The translations under genes and the position numbers were made by a program. From the NCBI GenBank assembly GCA_033439765.1, contig JAULSN010000001.1:3224001-3288000 (forward strand): a stretch of DNA of 64,000 bases. Reading direction: 5' to 3'. Under the pieces are notes generated by a model. It was not told the origin of the DNA, ran no database searches, and saw only the letters and a list, made by a program, of their open reading frames with translations. Shown here piece by piece: positions 58,750-64,000 of this stretch. The stretch comes from Lasiosphaeria ovina (Eukaryota > Ascomycota > Sordariomycetes > Sordariales > Lasiosphaeriaceae). Positions within the stretch are counted from its first letter, which is position 1, and the number at the start of each line of letters is the position of its first letter.

Positions 58750-60991
58750 ATGGGCGACGATAGCAGCGACGTCTATCTCCGGGGCGGCGATTCAAGTTTC
58801 AGCCGCAGCCGTCCCCCAATGCCCGGCCGATGGCCATTTCGCAGCAATGCCACGGATGAGGTGGGAACCCAAGATGAGGATGACGAGAGCGGGGAGGAGG
58901 ACAATGACTACTACCGCCAGAGGGAATGGCGTCTCGAGCGCCGGAGGCAAGTTGAGACGTGGTTGCCGCCCGGGGGCGACTACGAGGTGGCGCCTTTGGA
59001 CATACTGCGCCAAGCCAAGCACGAGATGCTGGGCATAGGAGAATGCCCGTTGCAGCCGGGGCCTGGACCGTTCGGCGGCACAGAAGAGAATGTTGCGCGG
59101 CGCGCAGAGCTCTGGATACTGGACTGGACACGCCAGCGCGGGTGGCGCACCCTAGCCGAGCTGCGTAGCGACTGGAGCCAGCGAGGGGAAGGGGAGTGGT
59201 GGCACCCGACGCGGCTGGGACTTGAGAAAGAGTGGCCCAAGGACGAGGAGTCGACCGAGTGGTTCGAGTACCTGTACATGCACCTGTACGTACGGGTGGA
59301 AGAGCTTGTCAAGGCCTATTTCAACTACGACGACATCTCCGGCGAGAATAGGGAGGGCATCTGGCTCAACTTCTCGCCGCAGTTCCGGTACTATGCCTCG
59401 CTAGTTGCGTGCCAAGATAACCACGTGGGCGGCTGGGACGAACTGCTTGCGTCGCGCCTACACCGCAGGTACCTTATCACGGGAATCCTGGGCAAGGCGC
59501 TCGAGATGAGCGTGTTTGGCGAGCTGATGTTTGGGGCGGACCTGAAGCAGGTGGTCATGCTCCAGGCAGAAGACGAGGGCACCCTTTACCTGGAAGGTGA
59601 GTTCTGGACCTTACCCCTTTTCTGGCCCCTTTCACATAAGCATGTTCTAATAAGCGCACATAGGCTACAAGCGCACTGAGCTGCGTTCCCGTTCGGTGCG
59701 TGCCCTGCTCGCGGGCGAGACGCTGCCGCCCCTATTCTGGAATCAGGTCGACTGGGTGTCGATGCAGCTGACGAAACTTCTGCTACCGGCGGTGCGCCTC
59801 ATGGATGTCAACTTCGAGGCCAGCCGGCGGCAATCGCTGCGCAGAATTCACCAAGACATCCACAGCATCGTGGCGGTAGCGGGTTTCCTGTCCATAGGCA
59901 TCCGCTGGTCGCCAAACATCTTCCGCTTCTCGTCGCCTGTGCCCGGCGAGACGTGGGGCTCGGACCAGCAACACGTGGACGATACAATCTATAAGATGTC
60001 ACGGGCGGTGGCGGACCGGCTGGAAAGAAGGGCCGAGAGAAAGTGGAGAAGAGACAGGCAGGATCGACAGCAGCAGCAACAACAGCTGCAGGAGCAGCGG
60101 CGGCAACGGCAACGGCAACTGCGGCAAGCCGGTGAGAGTGGAGGTCTACCTGGTCTCGTAAACAACGTCATCGCCGGAACTGACAGAATCTGGAACATGG
60201 TCAAGACGCAAGTCCAGAGCCAAATCCGGGTACTTGGCTCGCGTCTGGAGGGGGCGGGAGTGGTAACAAGGGATTTCGCCGGGGATGGGCGGGACTACTT
60301 CAACCCGCCGTCACGGATGGGCAAGGTGCAGATCGTGCTGTGGCCGATGCTGAAGCGGTACACGGCAAAGCAGAGCCCCGAGGCGGATCCGGACGGGTGG
60401 GTCCCTATAGGTTATGACGAGGGCGAGACCATCACATCTATCCTCAAGGCGCAGGTCGTGTACTACGAGGGCGAGATAAACTCGGCGGACGAGGACGCCG
60501 AGGGGCACCCGACACTTGAGGAGTGGATAAGGCACAAGCGTTGGGTGATCTTTTGGCGGCAGCAGCAGTTCCTGCGGCAGCTGGTGTTGGCCGTAGCTGT
60601 CTGGCTGATCCTCGATGGCCTGGCGTGGTACTTTGGCGGAGCATTCCTGGCTTTCGTGAACACGGTCGAGTACTTCATGGCGGCCCTGGGCAGGTGGATC
60701 CTGAAGAAGATAGTGGTCTGGACGCTCGGGGCGCTCATCAGCATCACATCGCTGTCCGTCGCCGTTTCCAAGGTGGCGTGGTGGTTCGCATATGCGACGC
60801 GGAACACCATCGTCGACCTGGTTGGCATGTTAACACGCTGGGATTCCAACGCGCCCGGGCAGATCTGGCTGCCGCCTCGATACCATCTCGACTGGGCCTC
60901 GTTTAGAGACTTGATTAGAATCCTCAGAGGCGATCTGGGGTCCTGGTGGAGGGGGAGGCCACCGGTTCCGCCAGAGGATGTCGACATCTGA
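58750..60991 (+). CDS. Unrecognised fungal membrane protein with basic coiled coil
   Basis: Two exons, 58750-59596 and 59664-60991, with a 67-base intron (GTGAGT..ATAG), give 724 residues. The N-terminus is polar and acidic (DEDDESGEEDND). Residues ~70-380 are rich in Trp, Tyr and Glu and look folded (RAELWILDWTRQRGWRTL, STEWFEYLYMHLYVRVEEL, WVSMQLTKLLLPAVRLMD). A strongly basic, Gln-rich helix lies at about 400-438 (RRDRQDRQQQQQQLQEQRR). Two long hydrophobic segments follow, about 588-625 (LVLAVAVWLILDGLAWYFGG) and 630-660 (IVVWTLGALISITSLSVAVS), with Trp-rich C-terminal sequence after them. I do not recognise the family. The hydrophobic pair near the C-terminus suggests a large cytosolic domain anchored in a membrane, which is inference. 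Confidence 0.8.
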
Positions 60992-61589
60992 ACGTCGGTG
61001 TTTCATTTTTGGATACCTAATACTCCGTAGGAAGTAGTAAAAATAAATAAGACGATGGAAACTGCCACTTCTATATTTTTTGATACAAGTCACTTGCAAC
61101 TTGGAACCGAAGGTTTGTAGAAATCACGCCAAGATATTGAGAACAACCTTTCGGGAGTCTAACAATTGAAGTAGAAAATAAAAAGAAAAGGAAGATGACA
61201 TCGCCCTTTGTTGCCAAGCCAGAAAGAAGTGCTAAAACCCTAATAACCAATTCAAAGGTTTCGGCGTTCCATTGGCACCTTCCTGTCCATGCATCTTGAG
61301 AATTAGGCCGAAGTCAATACGGAGCTTATGTAAGTTAGCCAACCTGCAGGAGACTTTTCAACAGTGACAGGGATTCTCCACCCCCCCACCCGCTGGCTAG
61401 GGGGTCTGTCTGCCAGCATTCTCCGCCAAAAAATTGTCGGCTTCAGTGGCAGCAAAAAAGACGGACAAAAAAAGATTCCATCTCAAGCCAGTTTTTCAAA
61501 AGGTCTCATGCCACCGCCACCAGCGCAGCTCCTCTCGATTCGGCAATAACCCCTAGTGACGGGCACACATCTACAACGCACACTGAGCC
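60992..61589. other. Intergenic between the membrane-protein gene and the TMA23-like gene
   Basis: No gene is seen. It contains an exact TACTCCGTA 9-mer at 61021-61029, directly downstream of the membrane-protein stop codon, AT-rich 3' UTR-like sequence, then a promoter-like stretch before 61590. Confidence 0.5.
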
Positions 61590-62264
61590 ATGGACGCGGC
61601 GGCGCTGCTCAAGTTGCAGGGGTGGCGGGGCAAGGGCTTCTCGCTGCACCCGACCGACAACGACATCGGGCTAGCGAAGCCGCTGCTGTTGTCGGGCAAC
61701 AAGGACGGGCGCGGCGTCGGCCAGAAGCCGCACTACACGAGCGACCAGTGGTGGCTGTCAGCCTTTGACGAAAAGCTCAAGGGCCTGGACACGACGAGCA
61801 AGCCCGGCGGCGTCGTGCAGTCGTTGACCGAGGGGAGGCTGGACATAGTGGCTGCCACTAGCGGCGGCACCGGCGGCAAGTACACGGGCGCCGGCGGCCT
61901 GTACGCCTCGTTCGTGCGCGGCGAGAAGCTCGAGGGCACCGTGGTGCTGGTGACGCCGCCGGAAACGGCCGACGAGCACGAGGCCAACAAGGACAAGCCG
62001 AGGAGGACGAAGGAGACAAAGGAAGAGAGGCGCACCCGCAGAGAGGCCAGACGGCAGCGCAAAGCCAAAAAGGCTGCGAAAGCCGAGGCAAAGCTGAAAG
62101 CCGCCAAGCGGGCTGCTACCAAGGAGGAGAGGAGAACCCGGGCCACCGCTAGTAGCGAGACAAAGGAAGAGCGACGCACCAGGAGAGCGGAGCGTAGAGC
62201 CCGCAAAGAAGCCAGGAGGAAGAGGCGCGCGGAGAAGAGCCTGCGCAAAGCCGACCAGGGTTGA
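61590..62264 (+). CDS. TMA23: TMA23-like G-patch nucleolar protein
   Basis: A single exon of 224 residues. The N-terminus matches the G-patch-like domain of yeast Tma23 and animal GPATCH4: LKLQGWRGKGFSLHP, then AKPLLLSGNKDGRGVGQKP and QWWLSAFDEKLKGLD. The middle (90-125) is Gly-rich. From about 130 to the end the protein is extremely basic, with three TKEERRTR-type repeats between Lys/Arg/Ala-rich stretches, suited to nucleolar localisation and rRNA binding. Family role: ribosome-biogenesis factor; G-patches often activate DEAH helicases, but that partner is inferred. The gene converges on THG1, with 374 bases between stop codons. Confidence 0.88.
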   Translation: MDAAALLKLQGWRGKGFSLHPTDNDIGLAKPLLLSGNKDGRGVGQKPHYTSDQWWLSAFDEKLKGLDTTSKPGGVVQSLTEGRLDIVAATSGGTGGKYTGAGGLYASFVRGEKLEGTVVLVTPPETADEHEANKDKPRRTKETKEERRTRREARRQRKAKKAAKAEAKLKAAKRAATKEERRTRATASSETKEERRTRRAERRARKEARRKRRAEKSLRKADQG

Positions 62265-62638
62265 ACGAGCGCCACAACACACAGAAGCGCACGCGCGAAC
62301 ATGCACAAGACTGAAAGCTGCTCGCTTTGGGGAGATTGAATTTCTCAATGTCGTCCGCCGACCGCCAGCTGGAGCAGAACCTACCTTGGCTTCGGAATCC
62401 AGTTGGCGTGGTATATCCTTGAAGCTGCCTTGCTCTCTTGCTATCTCGTCCTGAGCGCATCCACCAGGAGGATATCATCTCCCGAATGAGAGAAAGATAG
62501 ACCAAGAGAACGAAGACCTAACGACCCAACGCGACTGCGGCAGGGTCATAATTCAACCACGCACTTCCGCAGCGAAACGGCGGCATTTGTCGCGCGCCCC
62601 GACCCAAATCCTCTCTCGCACCCCACCAGCGACCCCCG
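62265..62638. other. Convergent intergenic region
   Basis: This short stretch lies between the TMA23-like and THG1 stop codons and should hold both 3' UTRs. No other feature is seen. Confidence 0.6.
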
Positions 62639-64000
62639 TCATGGCTCCTTGGGGATCTTGCCGGGCTTGTTGGATAGCAGCCAGGGCCGCCTGTCCCAGA
62701 AGTCGTCCCTGATGATGTCGAGGTGCTCGATCACGACCCGCGCCTTTGTCCGTCTCTTCCTGTCGTTATCCACTTGCGTCTTGGATTGCGGCTGCGCGGC
62801 CAGCTCGGCTATGCTCTCGCCCTCGCTCGCCGTGTTGTGGGTGCCTGGCTCCACGAGCTCGTACTGTATACAAATCACACACATATAATCAACATTTCCC
62901 GCCCCTATATTTGCAATGTGACAAGTGCACTGAAATAGTAGATGGGAGGGCAGACAGAGAGGGGATTAATAACTTACGTCTCTAAAAACCACGCTGCCCT
63001 TCTTGTATATCTCGGGCTCGTTGTTGTAGTTGATGTTGAACTGTGAATACAGCAGCTCGTTCTTGTCTTTCGAGAATGTGCCCTGTAGGATATTTGTCAG
63101 AGAAATTATCTCGCATGTTTGAGAGTGTCGGCTTATCCATTGCCATTGCTGCGGAGACTGACGTTGAGCTTTTCCCCTGCCTCGGTGGAACTCATGCCCC
63201 CGAGCTGGATGAGGGCCCAGAACGTGGTGTTGTACAGATTGTTGATATGGCCTGAAGTTGGCCTGTCAGCAAATATCGAACAGAGATAGGGGAGAGTGGG
63301 AGGGCATGCGCGGGCTTACAGTCAACTTGGCGCCAGCTCATGTAATCTCGCAGGTTCTGCAGGCTGGGATAACATACGGCTCGGCCGTCAAAGCTGGGCA
63401 GCGGCGCTGTGAGGGGCGTCTCGGGAAAGTACGTCGACCAGAGGAAGATGTAGTATGCCGTGAAGGTCGACACGATAGTCGAGACCAGCTTGCTACACGA
63501 GACACGTTGGTTATAAGAACTTCATCATGCGAAGAGATTGTCTACAGGACAGGGTACCACCTACCTTGCGCGACGCTCAAAGAGGGTGCATGTTTTGTGG
63601 AGAACGAAGCTGGCGTTGAGAGAGAGACTGTGTTAGTTTGCTATACTAAAATGGAAAAGATGAGAGAGGGAGCATACCTGTACTCGTCACTCACGCCATA
63701 TGCGATGGTAATGTCGGGCAGTTCAACCAGAACCTGCCTCGCAGCAGCGTTCATGAGATCCAGAGCCCGCTTGTCGTTGGGCTTCTCGAAGTTGTACTTG
63801 TTTGCGAATCTGTTCCAAAGCCATGAATTTGATGTCCAGGTAGGGTTTCCGGGTATAACCAGAGAGATAATAGATGGACAGGGGAAGACGGTACTTAGTA
63901 AAGCCGCGGCCATCAATCCGAACCACGGCCCAGGTGTTGGGAAGCAGCTGGTCGGGCTGCTCGAACAGCTTGACATATTCGTATCTAAAAATAATCAGCG
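62639..64000 (-). CDS. THG1: tRNA-His guanylyltransferase THG1 (5' end beyond the window)
   Basis: Seven exons are visible: 63984-63895, 63809-63678, 63609-63565, 63492-63320, 63251-63163, 63082-62978 and 62863-62639. All fit in phase and give about 285 residues. An acceptor (TTTTTAG) at 63985 shows that a first exon, with the start codon, lies past the right edge. The enzyme adds the -1 guanosine to tRNA-His in the 3'-to-5' direction. Signatures are intact: [15 protein letters not shown] and GVSDEYSF (metal-binding Asp residues), [35 protein letters not shown] and [13 protein letters not shown]. The C-terminus ends [18 protein letters not shown]. Introns of 68-114 bases make this the most intron-dense gene in the window. 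One donor is the less common GTCAGT. Confidence 0.96.

Noticed and set aside
1..64000. CRISPR arrays, bacterial operons, or rRNA genes
   Set aside because: Introns and gene families are fungal nuclear. All tandem arrays seen are simple repeats without spaced direct repeats, and no rRNA signature was found.

Overview
The window looks like nuclear DNA of a filamentous ascomycete (Pezizomycotina, most likely Sordariomycetes). Genes have short introns of about 50-120 bases with GT..AG ends and CTAAC/ACTAAT-type branch sites. The protein families include a Zn2Cys6 regulator with a fungal MHR domain, an RSC4-type double-bromodomain protein, a filamentous-fungal G1 cyclin, a fungal PNG1 and a patchily distributed Uma2-like fungal family. 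Intergenic DNA is long, mid-GC and full of microsatellites. The species cannot be named from this sequence alone.

Layout. 1-8 kb: a divergent pair of unrecognised genes, a 1354-residue protein with a long acidic tail (-) and a 682-residue protein with a retropepsin-like DSGAT motif (+). 9.5-10.8 kb: a G1/S cyclin (-). 10.8-30.3 kb: about 19.5 kb in which I find no convincing protein gene; it holds the cyclin promoter and several microsatellites. 30.3 kb: a tRNA-Lys(CUU) with an intact 3' part and a damaged 5' part (-). 31.9-32.9 kb: an AT-rich patch with a Uma2/restriction-endonuclease-like gene (-). 34.2-35.7 kb: PNG1 (-), with its catalytic triad intact. 35.7-42.3 kb: gene-free, but with a 243-bp MITE that has perfect 24-bp terminal inverted repeats and TA flanks. 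42.4-45.4 kb: a 936-residue Zn2Cys6 transcription factor (-). 45.4-49.3 kb: gene-free. 49.3-64 kb: a compact housekeeping block with a probable mitochondrial protein (-) divergent from uroporphyrinogen decarboxylase HEM12 (+), RSC4 (+), an unknown membrane protein (+), a TMA23-like G-patch nucleolar protein (+) and THG1 (-), which runs off the right edge.

The recognised genes cover cell-cycle entry, glycoprotein quality control, heme synthesis, chromatin remodelling, ribosome assembly and tRNA-His maturation. They do not form one pathway and there is no secondary-metabolite cluster. The parts that stand out are the unrecognised divergent pair at the left, the long gene-free stretch upstream of the cyclin, the Uma2-like gene in its AT-rich patch, and the MITE. 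All exon boundaries were derived by reading splice sites and checking phase by hand; none has transcript support here.
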